Translations under genes and position numbers: made by a program | Notes under the pieces: generated by a model | Told to the model about the DNA's origin: nothing | The model's database searches: none | The model's input: the letters and a program-made list of their open reading frames with translations, nothing else | In this document: positions 15,260 through 24,411 of the stretch, piece by piece | How positions within the stretch are numbered: position 1 is the first letter of the stretch | How the letters are laid out: each line of letters begins with the position of its first letter | NCBI RefSeq assembly: GCF_003026215.1 | Contig: NZ_PYOC01000001.1 | Coordinates: 1,240,001 to 1,304,000, forward strand | Origin: Photobacterium indicum | GTDB taxonomy: Bacteria > Pseudomonadota > Gammaproteobacteria > Enterobacterales > Vibrionaceae | Direction: 5' to 3' | DNA: 64,000 nt

Positions 15260-18175
15260 ATGCTTACTCAAGAAAATATTGATGAAATAAACCGTGTCTT
15301 GCCATTAACTGGCTCAGTGCGGCTTACTAAAGATGAAATTGATTATTTAAACGCAATAGATACAACTGTATATCAAGACTCCGATATTTATTTGATTACC
15401 CAAACAGTGCTTTTATTGCGTTTGCGTAATCAGAAATGCGGTGGCGATGCATTGTCACGCTTGCATAAGCTCGCACTATCGAAGGGTTTTGAGTTAAAAG
15501 AGAAAAAACCAAAACCAAAAAAAGCCATCATTCCGATTATTGGTGGGATGGTTGGCGGGATTAGACCTGTTACTGGGGATTTTACGCTAGAGCTTCCAAC
15601 ACCAATTCCGCCAGAAGTAATAAAACAGCCTAAGTCGATGACGATAGATGAAGAGCAAAGCGTTTCTTTTTCTGCTGAGGCGATTAATTACAATTCAGTG
15701 TGGTGGGAATATTCCAGTGATAGTGGGTCTACTTGGTTATATGCAGACGGAATCCCAAATTGGCAAACTACTATGCTCGGTCCGTTTGTTACTCCGCTTA
15801 TTGCTGACGGGTACAAGTTTAAAGCAATGTTTGACGGTGAAGGTGGCGTAACTGCATCTAACATAGCCGTGTTAACTGTGAAAATGATACCACCTCAAGT
15901 TACGTTGCATCCTGTTCTTGCTGACGTTGATGAGTGGGAGATGGTTACGTTCACTGCTGGCGCTAATGAGTATGATAGCGTTAAGTGGATGCGTTCTGCT
16001 GCTGGTGTTGCATGGGAGGACGCTAACATGCTCCCAAATTGGCAAACAGAAACTATTGGGCCACTTGAGGCCGTTTTCGATCTTGATGGCTATTCCTTTA
16101 AGGCTGTTTTCTCAAATGATGCAGGTGATAGTGAAACTACGTCAGCATTGTTAACAATCCATCAAATAAAGCCTGTCATTATATTGAATCCAGAATCTTT
16201 TACGGTTACTGATGGTGGAATGGCTACATTTACCGCTGTTGCTAAAGGTTATGATTCTGTCGTATGGAAAGTGAATGCATGCGGCTTATCACCTTGCTGG
16301 GAAGAGGCAATAGACTTACCGAATTATGATACGGCTGAATTGGGTCCATTTAATGTGGATAGGAATTTAGATGGTTATGAATATATGGCTGTGTTTTCGA
16401 ATAACGTTGGTGATTCGATGACTTCTATTGTCGTACTTACTGTTGACGATGTTTTGCCGATTATCACTGAACAGCCAATATCACTATCAGTTGATGAGGG
16501 AGAGGAGGTTTCGTTTAGTTCGCTTTCAAGTAATTTCGATAACGTTAAGTGGATGAAGAAACCTGTTGCTGGTGATTGGATTGAAGCCAGTGATATTGAT
16601 GGGTGGAACACTGTATTACTTGGACCGATTGGCGCGGTTCTTGAACTTGATGGTTATTCGTTTAAATCAGTATTTGATAATAAAGCAGGTGAGACAGAAA
16701 CAGATCATGCACTACTGTCTGTGTCGCTCCCTCAAGTGCCACCAGTGATTATTGATCAGCCATATGACCAATCAGGGAATGATAGTGACACTGTCACCTT
16801 TGATATTGATGGTTATAATGTATTGACGTACAAATGGCAGGAATCAAGTTGTGAGCCTACCCCGTGTTTTGTTGATGTACCTTCTTTCATCGGATGGGAG
16901 ACAAGATCGCTTCAAGTGCCTGTTGAAAAGATTGGCCACAACTTCCAATACCGCTGTGTGCTTGGTAATGATTATGGTGAAACCATGTCAGATAGTGCGA
17001 TCCTTACCGTGAATACTGATCAGCGTTACATTGTGCCGAAGGTTTTCAGTAGTACATTTGCTGGATATGAGAAAGGAGCGGTAGGTGGCGATAATACTTA
17101 TGGCATTTTCAACCCAACATTATTTGAAGGTGTTGATGTAACGAAGCTTGTAGCTAATTCATCCGCAAGTAACTACATCATATTAGCTCTTAGCGATGAA
17201 ATTGAATCGACCAAATTAACCATTTCAATTGATGGGAAAAACTTCAGAGTAAACAAAGTTACTGATACTGGTTATACAAACAGTAACTCTTCTGACGTTG
17301 ACTCACTGATGAGTACTTTTTCAGGCAATGATGGGATACCAATAGATTTAGACATATACATTAATGGTAATACTGATTTTATAATTACCCCAGCAGCCAT
17401 ATCAGCGTCATCCGCTGGTTATTACGCATTTAATGCAGATGGTGGAAGTCTTAAACCTATCTACATTGATGGAATTGCTATTTTCTCGATTCTTGCAAGT
17501 ACTTCTGGCGGGAAGATCACCGTTGAGCTTAACAGTGAAATCGATAGTAAATCAGAACTGTCAATTAAGTTTAATGGTGAGACGTATGACGGATTTATAG
17601 CAAGGCCAACAAGGTTAAAAGATTTAACCAAAGCAAGTAGCTATAAATATGAGTTAAGCAATCAAGCCAAGGCCGATAAATTATATGCTGACTTTACTGC
17701 GGTAATTGGTGTTGAGTCACCTATGACGATTGAGGTTAGACAAACATCGTTCGCGTACACACTTACCGTTGGAAAGAGAGATACTGGTGAGCAAGTATTT
17801 ATTGGTAAAAATCATTCTTATAGTATTGGTTTTTTAGAGCCTACAGAAATATTAGACGGTTCTATTGAAGATATATTTATGAAGCTAGATAGTTACGGTG
17901 ATTATAAGCTTCACTTGGTTTTAGATTCTGAGCCTACAGGTTGGTATAGTTATAAAAAAGAAATCACCATTGGAACACTGGCCCCAATAACACTTAATTC
18001 CTCATCTACTAGTGCTTATATAACCGTTACGGAGTTTAATTATCTTGATGGTGAGGTAGGCACTGATTTACCTGTGAGCATTAAACTACTACCAGTTTTA
18101 ACAAAAGACATTACAACTAAAGGCGGGGCAACGCTGGAGGTCGGCAATGTTCAAGATCGAGATAAAACTGCCTGA
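15260..18175 (+). CDS. large virion protein with five Ig-like domains
   Basis: I favour ATG 15260 because GGTGAT lies six bases upstream; GTG 15251 is in frame. About 971 aa. The N-terminal 85 residues are helical (TKDEIDYLNAID), followed by a Lys/Pro linker. Five tandem Ig-like domains (about residues 118-210, 213-302, 305-398, 401-490 and 497-590) each carry xSVxW, LPNWxT or similar, LGP, DGYSFKAVFSN and a terminal LTV strand. A beta-rich C-terminal third follows. Ig domains on phage virions bind carbohydrates or mucus. Its place between capsid and neck genes suggests a head-attached fibre, but a long connector fusion is also possible. The end overlaps the next gene by 29 nt. Confidence 0.7.
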   Translation: MLTQENIDEINRVLPLTGSVRLTKDEIDYLNAIDTTVYQDSDIYLITQTVLLLRLRNQKCGGDALSRLHKLALSKGFELKEKKPKPKKAIIPIIGGMVGGIRPVTGDFTLELPTPIPPEVIKQPKSMTIDEEQSVSFSAEAINYNSVWWEYSSDSGSTWLYADGIPNWQTTMLGPFVTPLIADGYKFKAMFDGEGGVTASNIAVLTVKMIPPQVTLHPVLADVDEWEMVTFTAGANEYDSVKWMRSAAGVAWEDANMLPNWQTETIGPLEAVFDLDGYSFKAVFSNDAGDSETTSALLTIHQIKPVIILNPESFTVTDGGMATFTAVAKGYDSVVWKVNACGLSPCWEEAIDLPNYDTAELGPFNVDRNLDGYEYMAVFSNNVGDSMTSIVVLTVDDVLPIITEQPISLSVDEGEEVSFSSLSSNFDNVKWMKKPVAGDWIEASDIDGWNTVLLGPIGAVLELDGYSFKSVFDNKAGETETDHALLSVSLPQVPPVIIDQPYDQSGNDSDTVTFDIDGYNVLTYKWQESSCEPTPCFVDVPSFIGWETRSLQVPVEKIGHNFQYRCVLGNDYGETMSDSAILTVNTDQRYIVPKVFSSTFAGYEKGAVGGDNTYGIFNPTLFEGVDVTKLVANSSASNYIILALSDEIESTKLTISIDGKNFRVNKVTDTGYTNSNSSDVDSLMSTFSGNDGIPIDLDIYINGNTDFIITPAAISASSAGYYAFNADGGSLKPIYIDGIAIFSILASTSGGKITVELNSEIDSKSELSIKFNGETYDGFIARPTRLKDLTKASSYKYELSNQAKADKLYADFTAVIGVESPMTIEVRQTSFAYTLTVGKRDTGEQVFIGKNHSYSIGFLEPTEILDGSIEDIFMKLDSYGDYKLHLVLDSEPTGWYSYKKEITIGTLAPITLNSSSTSAYITVTEFNYLDGEVGTDLPVSIKLLPVLTKDITTKGGATLEVGNVQDRDKTA

Positions 18176-18650
18176 CAATTTGCTTGAAAAAGAAATTGAT
18201 GAGTTTGAATCACAGCGAGTACAGGTTGGCGTTTTAGATAAAGCAAAAATGGCAAGCATCCCGAGAAGCAGAAAAAAGGGTCTATCAAGAATTAAGGGGA
18301 CATCTTACCCAAGACGTAAAATTCATAAAAAAAGCAAAACACTTACAGTCACGAAACTAGCTGAATATATGGATGAATATTACGGCTTTATTTCTGACGC
18401 CCCATTGGTGCCAAGCAATACAGACCTGATAAAAGTTACGAATGAATTAATAAAAATATTCAACGGTGATCTTGATCCTCGTCGTGTTGAAAACGCAGCC
18501 ATAGCCATTATTCGGAATCCAATAATTCGAATGGACTATGGTCGAAATGCTGCGTCGACAGAAAAAGAAAAGGGGTTTAATCGCCCTTTAGTTGATAGCG
18601 CAACGCTATTCAATAACATCACTGCAAAATACTACATAAAAGGTGGCTAA
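18147..18650 (+). CDS. neck/virion morphogenesis protein
   Basis: A 167-aa basic protein with an alpha-beta N-terminus (MFKIEIKLPDNLLEKEIDEF) followed by QVGVLDKAKMA, the pattern seen in HK97 gp10-type tail-completion proteins. It ends GFNRPLVDSATLFNNITAKY, close to the typical phrase near the end of virion-morphogenesis proteins ('pLidTGrL..sI'). It would sit at the head-tail joint. Deep overlap with the Ig-domain gene. Confidence 0.55.
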   Translation: MFKIEIKLPDNLLEKEIDEFESQRVQVGVLDKAKMASIPRSRKKGLSRIKGTSYPRRKIHKKSKTLTVTKLAEYMDEYYGFISDAPLVPSNTDLIKVTNELIKIFNGDLDPRRVENAAIAIIRNPIIRMDYGRNAASTEKEKGFNRPLVDSATLFNNITAKYYIKGG

Positions 18651-19078
18651 TGTTCTCTCACCAGCTCTGTGAGTTGGTTACTGTTATTTTCGACTTACCA
18701 GCTGAAATAGACCGTAGCCAATCTCACAGCGCGAATGAGGTCTATATAAGGGTCAATGATTACGATATTGCTATTGAAGATTCCACCAGCGTTTATTTCA
18801 ACGTTGACGTCACTTTATCAATCACGTTCCCACCGTCAGATGATGATCCTTATGGCTTCATTACCGCGAAATTAAAGAATTACTCAGGAATTCCATTAAC
18901 TCAAGATGATGGAAATAACCTGGCATCAATTAAAGATATTTCCTATCGAGAAGTGCCTGTTACTCAAACGTTGGAGAAAACTGTAATACAGAAGGATGTG
19001 ACTTTTGCAATAAATGTTGATTACGACCGAGTAACGGAAGTTATCAAGGGTATTAAATATAACGGAGATAAAATATGA
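18650..19078 (+). CDS. probable tail terminator/neck protein
   Basis: A 142-aa protein, mainly beta strands (VYFNVDVTLSITFPP, VTFAINVDYDRVTEV). It is 4-nt coupled to the sheath gene. Position between the tail-completion protein and the sheath is that of the tail terminator. No family signature recognised, so the role is inferred from gene order. Confidence 0.45.
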   Translation: MFSHQLCELVTVIFDLPAEIDRSQSHSANEVYIRVNDYDIAIEDSTSVYFNVDVTLSITFPPSDDDPYGFITAKLKNYSGIPLTQDDGNNLASIKDISYREVPVTQTLEKTVIQKDVTFAINVDYDRVTEVIKGIKYNGDKI

Positions 19079-20169
19079 GTAATTTATTACTTGATTACGC
19101 TTTTAGTTTTGAAGAGGTTGAAGGCACACTTCAACCTGATTATTCGTTCTTGAGTAATGTTGCCGTGGCTGTTAAGTCAAATAATGTGTCGACACCGCCT
19201 AAGCCATTACCCTATCTAGTTGAAGTGTACAGCCCTGAGCTCGTCAAGGATCACACTGATAATGAAACTGTAAATCAGTTGTTTTCTGGTGGGCTAGGTG
19301 CGTTTTATCTACTTGTCTGTGAAACATTGGATAGTGTAGATCCACTGCTTGATGATACTGAGTTTTATACCTTTGGAATTAGTGACGACTTTGATGAAGA
19401 TGCTGCGAGTGTATTCATACCGTCAAAATACGCTGGTGTCGTATACAGCACATCTTCAACACGATCAGACGCTAAGACGGTTGTTGCTGGCAACATTACT
19501 AAGCGACGAGATTTAAAGAGTCAGTTTTTAAAATCTCATGACTTATTGAAAAAGACAAAAGATAAAAGCCAGAGAACAGAGCTGTTAAAGGGTGCACGAA
19601 CTGCAGCGGTTGATTTAGCCAAATTACCTCACCGCTGTTGCTTTTTAGATCTTGCTTACAATACAAGCGGGGCTCACTTTGCTTTTGGGAAATTGCTTAG
19701 TGCTGCATATTGGAGTGATCAGCAGTACATTCAGGCAAATGCAGATGACTGGTGGGCTACATCTCAACTAGGTGAGGCTGATAGCCTATTTAAAGATCGT
19801 ATATCGTTTTATTTATCTGATAAACAATATGGCACTCGTCTGGCTTTCTTTGCTGCTGGTGGGGAGTCAATTTCTGCCCCGTACATCAACCGATTGGTTG
19901 AGCTTAGTATTCAAGGGGCGGGATTAAACTACATATCAATTAACCATCCTCGTAATACGGTATCTACGCGCATCAACCTAGAAAGTCGCCTTCAAGATGA
20001 GGTCGATAAGTATATGGTTGCGCCTTATTACTATTTAGATCCCGATGGTGATAACGATGTTCAGCTTTATGACTCCGAAGAACGCTACTACTTGAACGGT
20101 GCGTTAGCTATTAAAACGGCTGAGCCAATCTGGCGCGTGAATTTTCAAGTTAAACAGGAATCTTACTAA
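19075..20169 (+). CDS. contractile tail sheath protein
   Basis: A 364-aa protein with an early extended region, an alpha-beta core (LGAFYLLVCETLDSVDP, HRCCFLDLAYNTS) and a late part containing NRLVELSIQGAGLNYI, SRLQDEVDKYMVAPYYY and INLES. A C-terminal strand (EPIWRVNFQVKQESY) matches the conserved strand exchanged between sheath subunits. It directly precedes a tube-sized protein, which is the sheath-tube order of contractile phages; I think of DUF3383-type sheaths but am not certain. This makes the phage a myovirus type. Confidence 0.7.
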   Translation: MSNLLLDYAFSFEEVEGTLQPDYSFLSNVAVAVKSNNVSTPPKPLPYLVEVYSPELVKDHTDNETVNQLFSGGLGAFYLLVCETLDSVDPLLDDTEFYTFGISDDFDEDAASVFIPSKYAGVVYSTSSTRSDAKTVVAGNITKRRDLKSQFLKSHDLLKKTKDKSQRTELLKGARTAAVDLAKLPHRCCFLDLAYNTSGAHFAFGKLLSAAYWSDQQYIQANADDWWATSQLGEADSLFKDRISFYLSDKQYGTRLAFFAAGGESISAPYINRLVELSIQGAGLNYISINHPRNTVSTRINLESRLQDEVDKYMVAPYYYLDPDGDNDVQLYDSEERYYLNGALAIKTAEPIWRVNFQVKQESY

Positions 20170-20603
20170 TGAGCGATATGATCACACTCCCAAATGCAGA
20201 AGTAAGCATTGAGATTAATGAGCAAAATTATGTTTTCCGCCAAGCGATCAGTATTGAGGTTAATGACCCAACTATTGTTGATTTGTTATCGTCACCACAA
20301 AACAACAGCGACGGCATTATCCATGTAAGTAACTTGACGCAATCAGCATCAGTTAATTCAGTTGTTCGTGAGGTGCCAGCAAAGATTCAGATGTTAATTC
20401 AAAATACATTTAATAATCTTGGTCGGCTGAAATTCCAAGTGATTGACTTGAGCAATGGTAAAAAGTTAACAGCGAAAAAAGCTGTAATTAACTCAAACCC
20501 AATCAATGGAACGATTGATGAGAATGCAACGGTTCAAGATGTTCGCCTCCCGCTGAGAGTTACACCTAAAAACCTAATGGTTGAATTTAAGGATGTGTCA
20601 TGA
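20169..20603 (+). CDS. tail tube protein
   Basis: A 144-aa protein of almost entirely beta character (VSIEINEQNYVFRQAISIEV, RLPLRVTPKNLMVEF). Its size and position between sheath and tail chaperone fit a contractile-tail tube subunit (possibly DUF3277-like). Its start overlaps the sheath stop and its end overlaps the chaperone start. Confidence 0.65.
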   Translation: MSDMITLPNAEVSIEINEQNYVFRQAISIEVNDPTIVDLLSSPQNNSDGIIHVSNLTQSASVNSVVREVPAKIQMLIQNTFNNLGRLKFQVIDLSNGKKLTAKKAVINSNPINGTIDENATVQDVRLPLRVTPKNLMVEFKDVS

Positions 20604-20995
20604 GTCTTGAGCTAAAAGGAATTCGCGGTTTTGCTTGTTATCAGGCATATCTATCAACTATTTATTTTCTTCCATTAACAAAAACATACCGTGAAAGCGA
20701 AATGAGTCGCTTCGAAATGCAGCATGATTTTACCGAATCCCCAATAGGCAGGAAAAAGGAAATTCTTGTTGAGGTTTTAAGTGTTACAACGATAAGTGAA
20801 CGTGATGTAGTGCGTTTTATTTCTGTTCATAAAGATCCTAATGGAATTGATTATTCAGAAGTTAACGCCTCAAATTTAAGTATTGATAAAATGGTCGATC
20901 TTGTTTTTGAATCATTACTAGCATGCTCAAACGCAAGCAAGACGCTTTTTTTTTATCCGACACCGAGCTTAACAGCCTCAAAGAATACTCCATAG
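20600..20995 (+). CDS. tail assembly chaperone, zero-frame product
   Basis: A 131-aa protein in the slot between tube and tape measure where lambda gpG equivalents lie. It contains the phrase FEMQHDFTESPIGRKKE. The last 13 codons follow a run of nine Ts. Ribosomes that slip -1 there read on to 21135, giving a product of about 178 aa. The position, the slippery run and the overlapping second frame together make the chaperone assignment good, although the sequence family is not recognised. Confidence 0.7.
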   Translation: MSLELKGIRGFACYQAYLSTIYFLPLTKTYRESEMSRFEMQHDFTESPIGRKKEILVEVLSVTTISERDVVRFISVHKDPNGIDYSEVNASNLSIDKMVDLVFESLLACSNASKTLFFYPTPSLTASKNTP

Positions 20996-21135
20996 AGCCT
21001 CAATCTATTGCCATAGAGGTGTTAGAAAAAACACCTCATATGCCAACGGAAGATTTAATTCAGATCATCGTTTCTAGATCTAATTCTAAGCCAATAGACA
21101 GCAATGAATTATTAATGAAACTACTTATGAGGTGA
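20923..21135 (+). CDS. tail assembly chaperone, -1 frame extension
   Basis: This frame continues the chaperone after a -1 shift at the T run: LSDTELNSLKEYSIEPQ and on to LLMKLLMR. The annotated start codon at 20923 is probably not used; the biological product is residues 1-118 of the upstream frame plus about 60 residues from here. A lambda gpGT-like protein would bind the tape measure and recruit tube subunits. Confidence 0.65.
   Translation: MLKRKQDAFFLSDTELNSLKEYSIEPQSIAIEVLEKTPHMPTEDLIQIIVSRSNSKPIDSNELLMKLLMR
20946..20954 (+). promoter_or_regulatory. programmed -1 frameshift site (T9)
   Basis: Nine Ts read CTT TTT TTT TAT in the zero frame, so the heptamer T TTT TTT is phased exactly for tandem -1 slippage. 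After slippage reading is TTA TCC GAC. Confidence 0.7.
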
Positions 21136-21138
21136 TAT

Positions 21139-22392
21139 ATGTCTGGAGAGGCTGATGTGATACTCGTACCTAAGGCTGATATGGATGCCATGCGTAAGGC
21201 GTCAAAACAGTTTGAAGAGGCATTGGAGAAGTCATCAAAGCAAGTATCTGCTGATACAGAAAGAGAGCTTGAGAAAGGCGTAAAAAAAGGAATTGAAAAA
21301 GGTTCTAATGGTGGTTTTTCAATATTTAGTAGTAAGTTGAAAATGGCTGCTGCGGCTGTAGCTTTTGCTGCTGTATCAATTGTAAAAGATACCATGGAAA
21401 AAACATTAGGCGGTGCTGATCAGTATGTTGAAGAAGTGAAACGTCGAGCAGAAACCATTAAAGATATTATGGGGAATGCTGGTGCGTTTGGCATTGACCA
21501 GGGGGAGTATGCAGCTTTAACACTTGGGGCTAAATCTCTCGGTATTGAGGCTGATGATATTAGGGGCTTATTCGAGGGTTTTGCGTCTGCGCTAGATTCT
21601 GATGAAATGGGTAAATATCGCAAAGTCTCAGATGAAAAAGGGCTAGATACGGCCTTCTACAAACTACTGAACACTGCATCATTCATGGACCCAGCGAAAG
21701 CGCAAACATGGTTAGCCACTACTGCACAGCTTGGTGATTCTGACGCCACTTTTGCAAATAAGATCGCAGGTGTTATTAGGTCAATGCGAGAGGACGGTGA
21801 CATGATTAATAGGCAGAATTTATTTAACCGCATGGCTGGGTTCGATATGTCTACTGGAGCCTTATCTGACAGTTTTGATCGTACCCGCATACAAACAGAT
21901 AAATTAAATAAGAATGCAGCTCAGAATGAATACAGCACGCTACTGAATGGCGTCACAGCGACTCAGGCTGATAGCGCCAACAGATATGATAATAAACAAC
22001 TTGAATTGGTTGAGACGCACTTGGGGGTTATTGCAGACAAGGTGACGTATGCCAATGTAATTGCTGATGCTGAAATACTACAAGTTAAAGCTGGAGCAGC
22101 AGCGCTTGAGGAATTGAAGGGGATGGTTGAAGGCATTGTTAAGTTGGATCATCAAACAGAGACAATAACGGACACATCAAATTTCTTTTCTGACCCATCG
22201 GTTGATAGCGCTAAGAACCTCCTTGGCAGCATGGATTCGACGGTTGTTGGAATACCAATGATGCTGACAATACAGGCATACAAACGTACCAATGAAATAC
22301 TTGATGACATTAAATCTATGTTGGGTACAAAAGCCTCCAATGATCACAGCCAAGCTATTGCTGATGCAGATATTGAAACTGGAGGTGATTAG
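21139..22392 (+). CDS. tail tape measure protein (short)
   Basis: A 417-aa protein, helical throughout, with an N-terminal coiled-coil-like part (MRKASKQFEEALEKSSKQ), a hydrophobic Ala/Val segment (residues about 69-83, KMAAAAVAFAAVSIV) and Ala/Asp-rich helices. It follows the frameshifted chaperone directly, where the tape measure is always found. The length implies a rather short tail. AGGTGAT precedes the ATG. The stop overlaps the next GTG start (TAGTG). Confidence 0.7.
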   Translation: MSGEADVILVPKADMDAMRKASKQFEEALEKSSKQVSADTERELEKGVKKGIEKGSNGGFSIFSSKLKMAAAAVAFAAVSIVKDTMEKTLGGADQYVEEVKRRAETIKDIMGNAGAFGIDQGEYAALTLGAKSLGIEADDIRGLFEGFASALDSDEMGKYRKVSDEKGLDTAFYKLLNTASFMDPAKAQTWLATTAQLGDSDATFANKIAGVIRSMREDGDMINRQNLFNRMAGFDMSTGALSDSFDRTRIQTDKLNKNAAQNEYSTLLNGVTATQADSANRYDNKQLELVETHLGVIADKVTYANVIADAEILQVKAGAAALEELKGMVEGIVKLDHQTETITDTSNFFSDPSVDSAKNLLGSMDSTVVGIPMMLTIQAYKRTNEILDDIKSMLGTKASNDHSQAIADADIETGGD

Positions 22393-22709
22393 TGGATGAT
22401 TTAATGAAAATTTACGGGCTTGATCCGATTATTGATTTCACGTGGTATAGCATTGGAAACCAGCAGCAATTTATTGATAGAAAATTACCTCAATTGTTTG
22501 ATGAGTTAACGCTAAATAAACGACCAATACGGATAACAGTTATCTCTGATGATATGTCAGGATTCTTCACTCAACGGGTTGGTATTATTTATGAGGATGA
22601 GTTCTTACCCGTACTTAGCGATGGTGGTTATTTTGTTAGTGTGGGCCGCTCATACTCAACACGACTGTTTGATGGGGTTGTGTACATGGGGGTGAAAAAT
22701 GATAGTTGA
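22392..22709 (+). CDS. small tail/baseplate protein
   Basis: A 105-aa protein from a GTG overlapping the tape measure stop. It is mainly beta (RPIRITVISDDMSGFFTQRVG). Position after the tape measure suggests a tail-tip or baseplate-hub component. Family unknown. Confidence 0.5.
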   Translation: MDDLMKIYGLDPIIDFTWYSIGNQQQFIDRKLPQLFDELTLNKRPIRITVISDDMSGFFTQRVGIIYEDEFLPVLSDGGYFVSVGRSYSTRLFDGVVYMGVKNDS

Positions 22710-23295
22710 TAAAGTCCCTCCAATATTAGTATTTACACTTGATCAGGGTATGAATACCGATGATAAAAAACGGCTTTCAGATCTGACTGCATTGGAAGAT
22801 ATGACAGAAGAACAGCAGGATGAATATGCATACCTGTTATCTTACAGCGACAGTATTGATAAAGGGTTCGTGCTTGAGAACTGGATACCAATTCCAATTG
22901 ATGCGGATATTTTAGGCGCTCAGCCTGATGGGTACCAGACAGCAACAACGAAAAAAATTCAAATGGTTGGCAACGATCCGGTTTTAACAGGAACGTCAAA
23001 CTCAGTCACAATAAACATCAAAACAAACAGTACTATTTTGATAAATACGCTACTTGCTTTTGCTGATTATATGTTTGCTTTAAATGATTCATATCCAAGA
23101 ATGCGATATTTCTCTCGGGACGTTGTTGTTCTAGGTGGAAGGTTACTTAGTTTGTCTCGCTCAGTTAATGCTGACACAACAGAGCAGATTATTACCCTGA
23201 AAATCCAAAAGGGAGATATGGGGAATCCATTAAAAATAAGCACAAATAAAGGGCCAATTGAAGTTGAACTGAAAGATAGCCCTGTATTTGGGTAA
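22699..23295 (+). CDS. baseplate-associated protein
   Basis: A 198-aa protein overlapping its neighbour by 11 nt. An acidic helical N-terminus is followed by a beta-rich region (NSVTINIKTNSTILINTLL, RYFSRDVVVLGGRLLSLS). Phage proteins of this look lie between tape measure and hub genes. No domain recognised. Confidence 0.5.
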   Translation: MIVDKVPPILVFTLDQGMNTDDKKRLSDLTALEDMTEEQQDEYAYLLSYSDSIDKGFVLENWIPIPIDADILGAQPDGYQTATTKKIQMVGNDPVLTGTSNSVTINIKTNSTILINTLLAFADYMFALNDSYPRMRYFSRDVVVLGGRLLSLSRSVNADTTEQIITLKIQKGDMGNPLKISTNKGPIEVELKDSPVFG

Positions 23296-23304
23296 GGTGT
23301 GGAA

Positions 23305-23772
23305 ATGTTGGTTATAGCATCTGAGCATGACGATTACATGCTGACTCTTCAATATAGTGAAATCAAGCATTTAACTGGGAGGTTGAAAAATCTAGTTATA
23401 ACAAACAAAGGAAGAACGTTTAAAGCTTATTCTGGAATACCTGATTATTTAATTAAGAATAGTTTGTTTATGGATGTAACAGTCAAAAGGACAACATTTG
23501 TAAGTAGTAAGACTGATTTTTTAAATGAGCTCGATTTATATTTTGATGTCAACTCTGGAAGTATTTTTGAAAAGTCAAAAATAAAGGTATTACCATCGAG
23601 AAAGATAAATTCGAAAAATGGCTTTTTTGTTGCTAATCATTTGCCGCAAATATTTTACCCGTTTATGGGTGGGTATATATCAGCTCTTGATGGTGATTAT
23701 GATGTCGTAAATAAAATCTTCAAAGGTAGCTTAACTGTGAGGGCGTATGAGGATAATCCCAGCGAAAGTTAA
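23305..23772 (+). CDS. tail/baseplate protein
   Basis: About 156 aa from ATG 23305; GTG 23299 is in frame and also possible. Beta-rich with Lys-rich stretches (RKINSKNGFFVANHLPQIF, GSLTVRAYED). Its end overlaps the next gene by 26 nt. Probable hub or baseplate component by position; not recognised. Confidence 0.5.
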   Translation: MLVIASEHDDYMLTLQYSEIKHLTGRLKNLVITNKGRTFKAYSGIPDYLIKNSLFMDVTVKRTTFVSSKTDFLNELDLYFDVNSGSIFEKSKIKVLPSRKINSKNGFFVANHLPQIFYPFMGGYISALDGDYDVVNKIFKGSLTVRAYEDNPSES

Positions 23773-24079
23773 AAATAAGAAGTTAATAGTAAATGGAATA
23801 GAGCCCGACGATATTACATTGCTATCAATGGGAGGTGGAGATAGTTCGGGATATCTATTAATTGGGAAGGATAATGTTGCTGCATATATCGTAAATACTC
23901 AACCGGATTTAAGTAATGTTATAGATCAGCTCACTTATATATGCGATCAACTTGTCGCTATTGGTGATCATGCTTATATCACAGCAGCGCAAGGTCAAGT
24001 CCTCTCAACTCCACTCAAGGCTGTATCAGAACAGGCTAAATCGATTAAAAATAAATTGGAAAAAATGGAGCTGATCTAA
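23747..24079 (+). CDS. baseplate-region protein (spike-like slot)
   Basis: A 110-aa protein with a beta N-terminal half (KNKKLIVNGIEPDDITLLSM, SGYLLIGKDNVAAYIV) and a C-terminal helix that includes LKAVSEQAKSIKNKLEKM. The small OB-like first half plus a trimerising helix would suit a short spike or spike adaptor, but this is a guess from position. One-base overlap with the next gene. Confidence 0.45.
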   Translation: MRIIPAKVKNKKLIVNGIEPDDITLLSMGGGDSSGYLLIGKDNVAAYIVNTQPDLSNVIDQLTYICDQLVAIGDHAYITAAQGQVLSTPLKAVSEQAKSIKNKLEKMELI

Positions 24080-24411
24080 TGGCATCTGAAAAACCATCGA
24101 TAACAGGCTATCTATCAATGAGTCGTGATGTTGCGAGGTTTGAGAATCATTTGATGACTAACGCAGGTTCGCTGTATTACGCCTCACACCTAGGCTTTGA
24201 GCTTGATTATTGGATGAATCCTGATATCAAGTTTGATCCGCAATCTCTGAATATATGGGTTATTAACCAAGCAATGCTAAGAGAGATTGTGATTATAAAT
24301 AGCAGTATAAGCATCATCGATAACAAGCTTAATTTGTCTTACACACTTGCTAGTGCTTACGAGCAAAGCAACAACTATATTTTTGGTGGGAAGTATGGCT
24401 TGGAATACTAA
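24079..24411 (+). CDS. baseplate wedge-like small protein
   Basis: A 110-aa protein with alternating helices and strands (YLSMSRDVARFENHLMTN, LREIVIINSSISIIDNKLNL). It precedes the baseplate J-like gene, where gpW/gp25-type wedge proteins usually lie. No gp25 signature is clear. It overlaps the J-like gene by 17 nt. Confidence 0.45.
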   Translation: MASEKPSITGYLSMSRDVARFENHLMTNAGSLYYASHLGFELDYWMNPDIKFDPQSLNIWVINQAMLREIVIINSSISIIDNKLNLSYTLASAYEQSNNYIFGGKYGLEY

